Source: Candidatus Rifleibacteriota bacterium (lineage in GTDB: Bacteria; Muiribacteriota; UBA6191; JACPRK01; JACQZM01). Taken from it: a stretch of 52,085 nt of DNA. Below are positions 16,115 through 25,964 of this stretch, piece after piece. The DNA lies in assembly GCA_016213885.1 (NCBI GenBank), contig JACQZM010000645.1, positions 1-52,085 on the forward strand. The letters run 5' to 3'. Position 1 is the first letter of the stretch. Each line of letters starts with the position of its first letter. The notes below the pieces were generated by a model, which saw only the letters and a program-made list of their open reading frames with translations, did no database searches and had not been told where the DNA came from. The translations under genes were made by a program, and so were the position numbers.

Positions 16115-17170
16115 TCACTTGCGGTCGAACGGGAAGACCTTGTTCCAGTCGTTCTTCATGCTCACCACGGTCCAGCCCTTGGCCATGGCCTCGTCCCAGG
16201 CCTTGTCCAGGGTGCCCACGTGGGAGTGACGGTCGTAGGCCCATTCGCGCGCCCCGTCGTCGTGGTGGACCAGCAGACAGAGCCTGGCGCCGCCGCCGGC
16301 GGCGGTGTACTGCAGCATCTGATGATCGCCGTCGGAGTTGCCGAACGCGGCGATGGGCCGGCGGCCGATGTGCTGCTGGATGCCCACGGGCTTGCCGGCC
16401 TTGTCGTCGACGAAGTCCATCTCCGGCAGGCGCACCAGCAACGGAGCGCCGTCACGCACCACGAACTTCGTCTTGACGGTGCTGCCGATGACCTGCTCCG
16501 GCGGGATGCCGTAGACCCGCTCGGCCCAGGGGCGCACGAACTCGCCGCCGCCGCCGGTGACGATGAACGTCTTGAAGCCGTTGGCCCGCAGGTAGGCGAG
16601 CAGCTCGATCATCGGCTGATACACCATCTCGGTGAACAGCCGCCGGGTCTTCTGGTGCCGGGCGCCGGCGATCCAGGCGCCGACGGTCTTCTCGAACTCC
16701 TGGGAGGTCATCCCGGTGTGGGTGGCCATCACCGCCTCCATCAGCTTCCGCTCGCCGCAGGCCAGGGCGGCCTTCAGGTCGCCCCCGAGCACCGACGCGA
16801 ACGGCTCCCGCGCCTTCCACCCCGGGTTCAGCGGCGCCAGTGCCTTGATCCGGTCGAAGAGGAAGAACGCCTGCACGTACAGCGGCTGCTCCGCCCAGAG
16901 AGTGCCGTCGTTGTCGAACACGGCGATCCGCTCCGGCACCGGCACGAACTCCCCGGATCCCTGCCGGGTGATCTTCTCGACGAAGGCGACGATCGCCTTC
17001 TTGGAGGGGGTGTCGTTCCAGGACGGGAGTGGATCGGAGGCCCGGGCGACCGTGGCCGAGAGCGAGAGCGCCACGACGAGCGCGGCGGCCACGCCCGGGC
17101 GCCCAAGGCGAGAGCTGAGTCGGGCGAGCGACCCTTGGCGGGCGTCGCCGGTCTTGATGGTGGGTGTCAT
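16115..17170 (-). CDS. Exported HAD-superfamily phosphatase
   Basis: The 351-aa protein starts with an unusually long basic N-region followed by a signal helix (VAAALVVALSLSATVARA), so export is likely. HAD motif I is IAVFDNDGTLWAEQ, with the DxDGT catalytic aspartates. Motif II is FKTFIVTGGGGEF, a lysine follows in TVKTKFV, and motif IV is AAFGNSDGDHQM. The alpha-helical cap lies between motifs I and II. This is the layout of periplasmic acid-phosphatase/phosphoserine-phosphatase-like HAD enzymes; the substrate is unknown. The ATG at 17170 is preceded by an AGGAC stretch. It is divergent from the PilB-like gene with a 324-bp gap and convergent with the kinase stump. Confidence 0.88.
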   Translation of the reverse strand: MTPTIKTGDARQGSLARLSSRLGRPGVAAALVVALSLSATVARASDPLPSWNDTPSKKAIVAFVEKITRQGSGEFVPVPERIAVFDNDGTLWAEQPLYVQAFFLFDRIKALAPLNPGWKAREPFASVLGGDLKAALACGERKLMEAVMATHTGMTSQEFEKTVGAWIAGARHQKTRRLFTEMVYQPMIELLAYLRANGFKTFIVTGGGGEFVRPWAERVYGIPPEQVIGSTVKTKFVVRDGAPLLVRLPEMDFVDDKAGKPVGIQQHIGRRPIAAFGNSDGDHQMLQYTAAGGGARLCLLVHHDDGAREWAYDRHSHVGTLDKAWDEAMAKGWTVVSMKNDWNKVFPFDRK

Positions 17171-17494
17171 CGTCTTGTCCTGGTCTCCTCTCTGGATCGT
17201 CGTGTCGGGAAGAAGGGGCGGCCGTTGTCCACGGGAGCCTGGACCGCCGGGTCGCGGCCGGTCCGCGATCCGTTGCCTATGGTAACCCGGAAGGCCAGGA
17301 GCCACCAGGATGAACCGGGGGTTCCGGGGTTCGACCGGGCGCCGTGGGCCCGCACGGCCGGCTACAGCCTGGTCGACGGCACGGTCCGGGGGCTGGAGCC
17401 TCCCTGGGCCGGGCCCACCGGGACTGCGGGCGGCTCCCTGGAACATCCTGCCCGACCCGCTGTCCCATGGACCACACAAGGAGGCACCATCTGC

Positions 17495-18757
17495 ATGGAA
17501 GACAACGATCTCGTCGGCAGGGCCGGGTCGCCGGAGCAGCTGCTGCTGGAGTTCATCACCGCCGCCGTCCACCAGGGTGCATCGGCCGTCCACGTGGAGC
17601 CGTCGGGGGAACAGCGGCTGGAGGAGGTCCGGGTGCGGTTGCGGCGCGAGGGGGTGCTGGTTCATCACAGGACGCTCCCCAGGGAGATGCTCCCGGGGCT
17701 CCTGTCCGCCGTGAAACGGATGGCCGCTCTCGACGAGACGGAGCACCGGCTCCCGCAGGACGGCCGGTCGCTGATCACGGTCGCTTTGCCGGCGACCGCC
17801 GGGGCAGGGGAGAGGGTCGTGGAGCTCCGGATCTCCGTGGTCCCGGTGCTCTGGGGCGAGCAGTTCGTGGTGCGCTGGATCGACGCCAGCCCCCGGACCA
17901 GGCCGCTGGCGGATCTGGGCCTCGATGGCGTCTCGCTCCTGCGCCTCGATGCCCGTCTGAAGAATCCGTCGGGGCTGGTCCTGGTCAGCGGTCCTTCCGG
18001 ATCCGGAAAGACCACCACGCTCTACTCGATGCTCGGAAGCCTGGATCACGAAGGCAGGAAGATCTGCACCGCCGAGGAGCCGGTGGAGCACGCGCTGAGA
18101 GGGATCACCCAGGTGCCCTGCCGCCCCGAACTGGGGCTGACCCTGGCCGCCGCGACCCGGAGCCTGCTGCGCCAGGACCCCGACGTCCTCCTGGTCGGGC
18201 AGACCCAGGACTACGAGACCGCCGAGCTCGCCCTGAAGATCGCCCTCGGCGGCCGGCTGGTGCTCTCCTCCGTTCACGCCAACGACGCGGCCGCCGTGTT
18301 CGGGAGGTTCATCGACCTGGGGCTGGAGCCGGCGCTGGTGGTCGACGGGGTGACGGCGATCGTGGCCCAGCGTCTGGTCCGCAAGGTCTGCCTGGAGTGC
18401 CGGGTCCTGGAGGATCTGGCCGACGAGGATCGGGTCCACCTGGCCATCACCACGGCGCTGCTCCGGTCGATCGGTATGCCTGAGCTGGGCGAGGCGCCGC
18501 TCCGGGTTCCCCGCCCGGTGGGGTGCCCGGCCTGTGGCGGCAGCGGGTACCGCGGGCGCACAGGCTTGTTCGAGGTGCTGGCCGTGTCCCCGGCGATACG
18601 CCGGGTCATCATGAACGGCGGATCTTGCGCGGAGCTCACGGGCGTGGCGCGCGCCGAGGGGATGATCACTCTGCGCCAGGCAGGGGTACGCCAGGCGCTG
18701 CAGGGCGTCACCACGCTGACGGAGTGTCTCCGGGTCACCGCTCCCGATCAGGGTTGA
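17495..18757 (+). CDS. PilB/GspE-like secretion ATPase with substituted Walker B glutamate
   Basis: The 420-aa protein is a type II secretion/type IV pilus assembly ATPase homologue lacking the long N1 domain. Residues ~10-140 form an N2-like domain; Walker A is GPSGSGKTT (166-174); the Asp box region is CTAEEPVEHAL; the zinc site is CLEC (299/302) plus CPACGGSGYRGRTGLFEVL (344/347). The Walker B stretch reads RQDPDVLLVGQTQDYETAE, where family members normally read VGEIRDxETA. The conserved Glu is Gln (236) and the Arg is also lost, which should impair ATP hydrolysis. Start: the ATG at 17495, with AAGGAGG about ten bases upstream. No pilus partner genes lie next to it; pseudopilin genes are 6 kb away. 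It may be a regulatory paralogue or a weakly active motor. Confidence 0.88.
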   Translation: MEDNDLVGRAGSPEQLLLEFITAAVHQGASAVHVEPSGEQRLEEVRVRLRREGVLVHHRTLPREMLPGLLSAVKRMAALDETEHRLPQDGRSLITVALPATAGAGERVVELRISVVPVLWGEQFVVRWIDASPRTRPLADLGLDGVSLLRLDARLKNPSGLVLVSGPSGSGKTTTLYSMLGSLDHEGRKICTAEEPVEHALRGITQVPCRPELGLTLAAATRSLLRQDPDVLLVGQTQDYETAELALKIALGGRLVLSSVHANDAAAVFGRFIDLGLEPALVVDGVTAIVAQRLVRKVCLECRVLEDLADEDRVHLAITTALLRSIGMPELGEAPLRVPRPVGCPACGGSGYRGRTGLFEVLAVSPAIRRVIMNGGSCAELTGVARAEGMITLRQAGVRQALQGVTTLTECLRVTAPDQG

Positions 18758-18772
18758 ACCCCGGGCCCGGGC

Positions 18773-19000
18773 TCACTCCGCCTCGTCGTCGGGCCCGGGG
18801 CCGGGATCCATCAAGTCGTTGTGGGCGCCGGCCAGCTCCCAGGTCCGGACCTCGTAGCTCCTTGCGCCCTGGCTGACGAACGGGTCAGCCTTCGCCAGGG
18901 CGATCGCCTCGGCCCTGTCCCGGGCCCGCAGGACGATCATCCCTCCGGCATGGTCGTCGGACCGGACCCTCCTGACCCGCTCCTGGTCAACCGGATCGGA
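18773..19000 (-). pseudogene. YciI-like domain remnant
   Basis: The minus strand ends with DDHAGGMIVLRARDRAEAIA, LAKADPFVSQGARSYEVRTW and a stop at 18773. This matches the second half of YciI-like proteins (GGMxVLxAxSxEEAxxLxxxDPFV...WEVRPW). The N-terminal half is not found in frame: no YciI start (MKYxLLxY-like) and no ribosome site. The neighbouring upstream frame drifts near 19020. This is most likely a decayed gene whose 3' end faces the PilB-like gene. Confidence 0.55.
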
Positions 19001-19311
19001 GACCGTGCTCGCGAGCGGCTCTTGAAGGCAGGAGCACGGCGTGGGTCAGTTCACCACCCAAGCGTGGCCCCTCGCCCGCCGCCCCCTGCACTTGGGGATC
19101 TACCAGACTACCGACATGCTCCCGCGGTCTCGCGGAACCTGACGCATCGTCCGCCTCATGCCCACTGAAGTCCCAGGCAGCCACCGTGATGCCTGGCCTG
19201 ACTGGCCCCTTCTCAAGCGTCTCACCCCCAGGAAGGCGCTCCGCTCTTCGACGATCTGCCTCAGCCGTGGTGGGATGTAGAGCGACAAGGTCGCTTCTCT
19301 TCGACCAGGGC

Positions 19312-19443
19312 CACGAGACCGCCTCCACGGTGTTGCTCCTGACCTGGTTCGTCTTCTGCGTCTACACCTGGTTCGCCCCGGTGCTGTTCGACCGGATGCT
19401 CAAGAAGGAGCTCTCGGGAGTGGAGCTGTCGGACCGGTTCTGA
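19312..19443 (+). pseudogene. Membrane-protein C-terminal fragment
   Basis: The frame encodes HETASTVLLLTWFVFCVYTW, then FAPVLFDRMLKKELSGVELS and a stop at 19443. One hydrophobic helix is followed by a charged amphipathic tail. No start codon with a ribosome site precedes it, and upstream codons look non-coding. It ends 15 bases before repeat copy A. The family is unknown; it is probably a stump. Confidence 0.35.
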
Positions 19444-19458
19444 TCGTGCTAGCGCATA

Positions 19459-19598
19459 GGAAGGATGAACCAGGGATTTTGGGGCTCGGCCTGGTGCTTT
19501 GACCCTGCGCGGAGGGTTCAGGTAGGAGTCGATTCGGGGGCCAGTTCGTCCCGGAGCTTCCGGACGGTGGTCCTGGGTGCCTCAAGGATGTGTCATGG
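19459..19598. repeat. 140-bp direct repeat, copy A
   Basis: This 140-bp stretch aligns without gaps to 28298-28437, with only about three differences by eye. It begins GGAAGGATGAACC and ends GGATGTGTCATGG. The motif AAGGATG occurs near both ends in the same orientation. Inside are ACCCT-GCGCGG-AGGGT and CCGGA-GCT-TCCGG hairpins. Weaker similarity extends about nine bases to the left. The right edge abuts a RecB-like gene fragment that has lost its 5' end. Confidence 0.9.
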
Positions 19599-20043
19599 GC
19601 AGCCCTTGAGCATGCGACTTCGATGGCAGAGCGCCGACAAGATCCTATCGAGGAGCTGGTCCCGGGCCGGCTCGTGCCTGAACGTGGTTCAGGATCTTGA
19701 CGATCACAAGAAGGACGACCGAGCCGACGCCATCGACCAGGCCCGCCGAATGCTCGTGGTGTGGCTGACCTGGGAGAGACCAATGGGTCGGATCCTGGCC
19801 GTCGAGCAGTCCTTTGAAGTGGAGGTGGCACCGTGGCTGCCGAAGCTCCAGGGGAGGGTGGATGTCGTGACCGAGATGGAAGACGCCATCGAGCTCTCGG
19901 ACGTCAAGACCAGTCGGACCCACTGGAGCGAGGATGAGATCGAGTCCGGTCGGGGCCCGCTCGTTCTCTACCGTGAGGGACTCCGGGACCTGACCGAGTC
20001 GATCGGAAAGCCTCTGCGGTTGGCATGGGAGGTGATCGGATAG
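19599..20043 (+). pseudogene. RecB-like PD-(D/E)XK nuclease fragment
   Basis: About 145 codons run from the edge of repeat A to a stop at 20043. The core ILAVEQSFEVEVAPWLPKLQ, GRVDVVTEMEDAIELSDVKT and the closing LVLYREGLRDL follow the RecB/Cas4-type exonuclease fold. The catalytic pattern is GRVD...(E)LSDVKTS, in which Asp and Lys carry out metal-dependent cleavage. The N-terminal part of the domain is missing, and there is no ribosome site. It appears to have been cut off at the repeat. Remaining codons are well conserved, so the truncation may be fairly recent, or a short protein may be made from the ATG at 19612. Confidence 0.6.
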
Positions 20044-20258
20044 ACGAAGTCCCCCTGGGCCGCGGCTCTCCTGTGATCGAACCCGGCTCGGGACGCCCCG
20101 GGCCGACCGACCGCCGGACTCCCGTCACAGATTCGACACGATTCCGCCACAGTTGTCTTTCATTATCCTACAGGAGGGGTCGTCGAACGACGGTCGAGTC
20201 GACGCGTGCTGGAGGGATGTGAGACCGGAACGCCGGACGGCGTAGGAGAGGAGAGCGC

Positions 20259-22481
<2,223 letters not shown>

Positions 22482-22868
22482 TCCGTCTTGATGTCCAGCA
22501 CATCGACGTTCATCGATGGGAGCGCCTTCTGCTCTTTCTCGCCGCCGTTGGCAGCCAGATGAATGACTACCCAACGCGCGGTCTCAGGTCAGCCCGTTTC
22601 CCGCCATGCGAAGGATGGTCTCCGTGCAGCGCGGCCACTCCCGGACCTCTACGCCCGGGAGATCGAGAGACCGGGGCGGACCCTCACCCAGGTGGCGCTG
22701 TCGATCCTGACCTGATCAGGCCGCCCTCGGGAGCGTTCCGGGCCGGGTCGACCGTCCAAGGTCGCCCCGTCGCCAAACTCCTGCAACATCTTGCTTCCAT
22801 AATCATGGACGACGACGGAAACTGACCATCGGCCGCGCCGGGGCCGAAACACGGGAGTTGAAGACACG
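22482..22868. other. Intergenic region, no clear gene
   Basis: This 387-bp gap precedes the pseudopilin operon. A short palindrome CATCGA-CGTTCA-TCGATG lies at about 22500. One plus frame has a coding-like tail (LYAREIERPGRTLTQVALSI, stop near 22713) that may be a gene stump. The ribosome site of the next gene (GGGAGTTGAAG) closes the region. Confidence 0.35.
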
Positions 22869-23462
22869 ATGAAGGAACGATCGATACTGGGCCTCGTTCG
22901 GGATGGGGTCAGGCTGTTCGGGCTCCTCGTCCTGGTTCTGGTGGTCGTGATGCCGGATGAGGGCTGCTCGGTGACCGTCAACGGACAGCCCGTCGGGACC
23001 GCCGGTGCGACCTCGGTGCCGTTCTCGCCCGCCAGCACGACCTCGAGTCTCTTCCCGACGGCGCCGAGCACCAGCGCCACCGGGCTGACGACCGCCTCGT
23101 CGGCCCAGCAGATCCAGGTCGTCGTGGCGAACGCCAGCACGTCCATGATCTACGGCCATGCGTACGATCCGAGCAACCCCACGGCCCAGCTGGCGGTGGG
23201 ACTGTTCCTGGCCACCGCCACCTCGATGGACGCGCAGATCGCCACCGGCGTCGCCAACCTGGACGACGTCTCCCTGGCCAGCGTCACGGCCACCGGCCAT
23301 TCCTACCTCTTCAATCTCACGTCGCTCGGGGTGCCCGCGGGGACCCAGGTTGTCGTGAAGGCACGCTCCGTCGTGGATCCGACGCAGCTGGCCAGCTCCA
23401 GCCCCGTGACGCTCCAGGCGGTGGCGGCGGCACCAACCACCGTCACCACCACGACCAATTGA
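22869..23462 (+). CDS. Secreted protein, first gene of the pseudopilin operon
   Basis: The 197-aa product has an N-terminal signal segment (VRLFGLLVLVLVVVMPDEGC), then a Ser/Thr/Ala-rich linker. A beta-rich domain follows (~80-185) with YGHAYDPSNPTAQLAVGLFL and PAGTQVVVKARSV, resembling surface beta-sandwich modules with a G-x-A-x-D-P-x-x-P motif. The tail is threonine-rich (TTVTTTTN). The Cys at the end of the signal is not in a strict lipobox. GGAG lies about ten bases before the ATG. The next gene starts 40 bp later, so it is probably the leading gene of the operon, perhaps a surface component handled by the pseudopilins. The family is unknown. Confidence 0.7.
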   Translation: MKERSILGLVRDGVRLFGLLVLVLVVVMPDEGCSVTVNGQPVGTAGATSVPFSPASTTSSLFPTAPSTSATGLTTASSAQQIQVVVANASTSMIYGHAYDPSNPTAQLAVGLFLATATSMDAQIATGVANLDDVSLASVTATGHSYLFNLTSLGVPAGTQVVVKARSVVDPTQLASSSPVTLQAVAAAPTTVTTTTN

Positions 23463-23502
23463 GCAGAACCATCGACGGCGTCCGAGCCGACGACCACACA
23501 CC

Positions 23503-24018
23503 ATGCACCGGATCCGAACCCTGAGGCATCGTGCCGGCAGCGGGGGGCGCCGGTGCAGGGTCGCTCTTTCGATCATCGAGGTGCTGGTGGCCGTGGCGGT
23601 CCTCAGCGCCGTCGGTCTGCCGGTCATCTACATGGCGAGCCGGAGCGTCGAGACGCTCCGGCTCGACCGCACCCGGGTCGCGGCCGAGGAGATCTGCCAC
23701 GGGACGATCGAGCGGTTCGGCCGGGGTCAGGACAACCTCCAGGCGTACCTGACGCCGCTGGCGACGGATCCGAGAACTCTGGAGGCCAGGAACCTCTGGG
23801 AACGCATCCCGGAGGTATACTCGGAGATGGGGTGCTCCCGCATACCGGAAATGGTCGAAAAGAACGGCCTCTCCATGAAGATCTGCCGGAGACCGGGTAC
23901 GGTTCCCGGACTGGACATACTGTCCTGCGAGGTCAGCTGGACGCGCGACAGGCAGAGCGTCAGGAAACGGGACAGCGTGACCTATGTACGCTTCATCCTC
24001 AATGAACACGTACACTAG
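23503..24018 (+). CDS. Type IV pilin-like/pseudopilin protein (GspI/PilV-like)
   Basis: The 171-aa protein carries a class III signal: a basic leader (RHRAGSGGRRCRV) then ALSIIEVLVAVAVLSAVGLP, the prepilin hydrophobic helix with the invariant Glu at +5. The cleavage position has Ala instead of the usual Gly, which prepilin peptidases sometimes accept. The C-terminal part is small and charged, typical of minor pseudopilins. It would be processed by a prepilin peptidase and packed in an envelope-spanning pseudopilus. No ribosome site is clear upstream. The downstream gene overlaps it. It belongs to an operon of three pilin-like genes and a two-component system. Confidence 0.8.
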   Translation: MHRIRTLRHRAGSGGRRCRVALSIIEVLVAVAVLSAVGLPVIYMASRSVETLRLDRTRVAAEEICHGTIERFGRGQDNLQAYLTPLATDPRTLEARNLWERIPEVYSEMGCSRIPEMVEKNGLSMKICRRPGTVPGLDILSCEVSWTRDRQSVRKRDSVTYVRFILNEHVH

Positions 24019-24628
24019 GGGCGGCCAGGGAGCCATCATCTTCCTGGTGGTCGCCGTTCTCTCGATCCTGATGGTGCTCGGCACGGCTGGCTACGTCCTG
24101 GAATCGGGAACCGGAAGGACCTTCGGGCGGGTGGTGGACACCCGCCTGGTGATCGAAGCGGGGGAGGCGGCGATCCTGGAGGCCGTGGCGCGCATGCGGA
24201 TCAGCATGGACCGCGGCGTCTCGGACCCGCCAGCTTGCCCAGATGACTGGCGCGCTCTGCTGGAGGGCGCCTCGACCGCCGGCTCAACGCCTCCCCGTGG
24301 TCGCCGAGTCGTGCCGCTCCAGACCCGAGCGGTGTTCGTGGCCAAGTCGCCGGGGCTCAGAATCGGCGACGTCAAGGTGGACGTGGTCGCCGTCTACCCT
24401 GACCGGCCGCCGTCCGGAGCGGCCCTGGGCAAGCCCCGGCAGGGCACCGTGGAGATGTCGGTCCGGGTCGGAGGCTCCCAGAGGGTGATGGGCGTGGAGC
24501 GTACGATCCGGCAGCGGCGCGTCTTCTTCTTCTCCAAGCGGCCGGCCGTGGCTTCGCTCGGCCCGTCCCCAGGTTCGTCCACCTGCATCACCCTTCTCAC
24601 GAATCCGCTGGGAACGGTGGTCGAGTGA
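24002..24628 (+). CDS. PilX/GspK-like minor pseudopilin-type membrane protein
   Basis: The start at 24002 overlaps the previous stop by 17 bases; an in-frame ATG at 23984 is an alternative. The ~208-aa product opens GGQGAIIFLVVAVLSILMVL, a G-x-A-I-I helix like PilX/GspK proteins (usually RGxALLxVL), but without the +5 Glu. That absence is characteristic of GspK/PilX, the tip-capping pseudopilin. The rest is a soluble domain of roughly 170 residues with VAVYPDRPPSG and a basic RTIRQRRVFFFSKR stretch. It overlaps the next pilin gene by four bases, so translation is coupled. The exact subfamily is uncertain. Confidence 0.7.
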   Translation: MNTYTRGGQGAIIFLVVAVLSILMVLGTAGYVLESGTGRTFGRVVDTRLVIEAGEAAILEAVARMRISMDRGVSDPPACPDDWRALLEGASTAGSTPPRGRRVVPLQTRAVFVAKSPGLRIGDVKVDVVAVYPDRPPSGAALGKPRQGTVEMSVRVGGSQRVMGVERTIRQRRVFFFSKRPAVASLGPSPGSSTCITLLTNPLGTVVE

Positions 24629-25278
24629 GGAGACGAGGCTTCACGGTTATCGAGGTCCTGGTAGCGCTGGTGATCGCTTCGGTAGTGCTGAGCGCCGTCC
24701 TGGGACTCTGGTCGGCCGGCAGCCGGATGAGCGCCTCGGCCCGGGGCTCCGCATCGCTGGCCGGCGCCATGCTGATCGAGGAGACGATCCTGCGGGACCT
24801 GCGCGAGCTGGGGATCGATCCCCGGTTGCACGACATGCTGCTCCTGAACGATGGAGAGCTCTCCTTCTACAAGGTGGCGTTCGTGGGCGAGGACGTGAGG
24901 TTGAGGCCGGTCAAGTACGAGCGGCTGGAGAGCTCCCCGGGCACGTTCCTCCTCCGGCGCACGGAGCTCCTGCCCGGCGGCGTCCGCTCCCCTCGTACCT
25001 TCTCCCAGGTACCGTTGGGAGAGCTTTCCTTCTCTTTGATCAAGGACCGATCGTTCGGCAACCGGTACCTGCGCGTGGATTTCGCCACCCTGGACGCGGC
25101 GACCCCGACGGCATCCGGCCGCGTCCGCTCCCATTCCCTGGTCGTACGGATCCCGATCCCCAGCCAGCTGGGCGATCCTCGGCTCCAGTCCTCCATGCGG
25201 CTGATGCCCGACGCCGCTCTCCTGCCGCTGGCCGGTGTGGGCAACTGGCCGCTCAGTGACAAGAAGGAGCAACGATGA
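24625..25278 (+). CDS. Type IV pilin-like/pseudopilin protein (GspJ/PilW-like)
   Basis: The 217-aa protein has a textbook prepilin leader, MRRRGFTVIEVLVALVIASV, with Gly at -1, Phe at +1 and Glu at +5. A long helix and a soluble domain follow, resembling PilW/GspJ minor pseudopilins. The GTG start at 24625 shares GTGA with the upstream stop, showing translational coupling. The C-terminus overlaps the response-regulator gene by ATGA. Three pseudopilins (I-, K- and J-like) together match the tip complex of type II secretion or type IV pili. The major pilin (GspG), platform and secretin are absent here, so it either works with distant machinery or forms a dedicated complex. Confidence 0.85.
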   Translation: MRRRGFTVIEVLVALVIASVVLSAVLGLWSAGSRMSASARGSASLAGAMLIEETILRDLRELGIDPRLHDMLLLNDGELSFYKVAFVGEDVRLRPVKYERLESSPGTFLLRRTELLPGGVRSPRTFSQVPLGELSFSLIKDRSFGNRYLRVDFATLDAATPTASGRVRSHSLVVRIPIPSQLGDPRLQSSMRLMPDAALLPLAGVGNWPLSDKKEQR

Positions 25279-25961
25279 CGAAGAAGATCCTGATCGTCGA
25301 GGATGATCGTCGAATCGCGGAGCTGGTGCGAGCCGCCCTGGTCCGAGAGGGGTTCACCGCCGAGGTGGTGGCCGACGGCAACGAGGCGCTGGTGGCGTTC
25401 CGGGTGGCCTCGCCGGACCTCATCATCCTGGATCGCGGACTGCCGGGCATGGACGGGATGAACGTGCTGCGCGAAGTCCGTCAGAGCGATCACACCCCGG
25501 TCCTGGTCCTGACCGCCAGGGACCAGGAGGACGACACCGTGCACGCCTTCGAGCTGGGCGCCGACGACTACGTGACCAAGCCGTTCAGCATGCGGGAGCT
25601 CATGGTCCGCATCAAGAGCCTCTTTCGCCGGAGCCCGGTCCAGCAGATGACCCCCACGGTCCAGTTCGACCGGCTGGAGATCCGGGTGGCGGAGCGCCTG
25701 GTTCTCATCGACGGGAAGCAGCTGGAGACCACTCGCACGGAGTTCGACGTGCTGCTCCTCCTGGCGTCGAACCCCGGCGTCGTGTTCAGCCGGGAGCGGC
25801 TGCTGCACGAGGTCTGGGGCTACAGCTTCGAGGGGTACGAACGCAGCGTCGATACCCAGGTGACTCGACTCAGGAAGAAGATCGAGGAAGACCCCAAGGA
25901 CCCGAAGTTCATCGAGACGGTCTGGGGCGTGGGGTACAAGTTCCGGAACGCCCAGGGGTGA
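25275..25961 (+). CDS. OmpR/PhoB-family response regulator
   Basis: The 228-aa regulator has a receiver domain (1-118) with acidic pocket VEDD, phospho-acceptor D53 in IILDRGLPGMDG, conserved Thr in VLVLTARDQ and Lys in YVTKPFSMREL. A winged-helix DNA-binding domain follows (~130-228) with TRTEFDVLLLLASNPGVVFS, REVLL-type recognition-helix neighbours and GVGYKFR. The ATG at 25275 overlaps the pseudopilin stop by four bases. The histidine-kinase gene starts four bases after its stop, so the pair forms one system. Expression together with pseudopilins suggests autoregulation of the operon or control of surface secretion (inference). Confidence 0.95.
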   Translation: MTKKILIVEDDRRIAELVRAALVREGFTAEVVADGNEALVAFRVASPDLIILDRGLPGMDGMNVLREVRQSDHTPVLVLTARDQEDDTVHAFELGADDYVTKPFSMRELMVRIKSLFRRSPVQQMTPTVQFDRLEIRVAERLVLIDGKQLETTRTEFDVLLLLASNPGVVFSRERLLHEVWGYSFEGYERSVDTQVTRLRKKIEEDPKDPKFIETVWGVGYKFRNAQG

Positions 25962-25964
25962 GAC

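Noticed and set aside
17306..17340. AGGATGAACCGGGGGTTCCG stretch resembling the left end of the 140-bp repeat
   Set aside because: About three quarters of some 33 bases match, but the rest of the element does not, so chance or an old fragment cannot be separated from a true third copy.
15872..17494. 5' extension of the PilB-like frame to 961 codons
   Set aside because: The extension covers the kinase stump antisense frame and the opposite HAD phosphatase gene; the ribosome site and homology begin at 17495.
19465..19611. Repeat copies as a protein-coding start (MNQGFWGSAWCFDPARR...)
   Set aside because: Both copies have this frame, but there is no ribosome site and the encoded residues look unlike a folded protein; the conservation is better explained at the DNA level.
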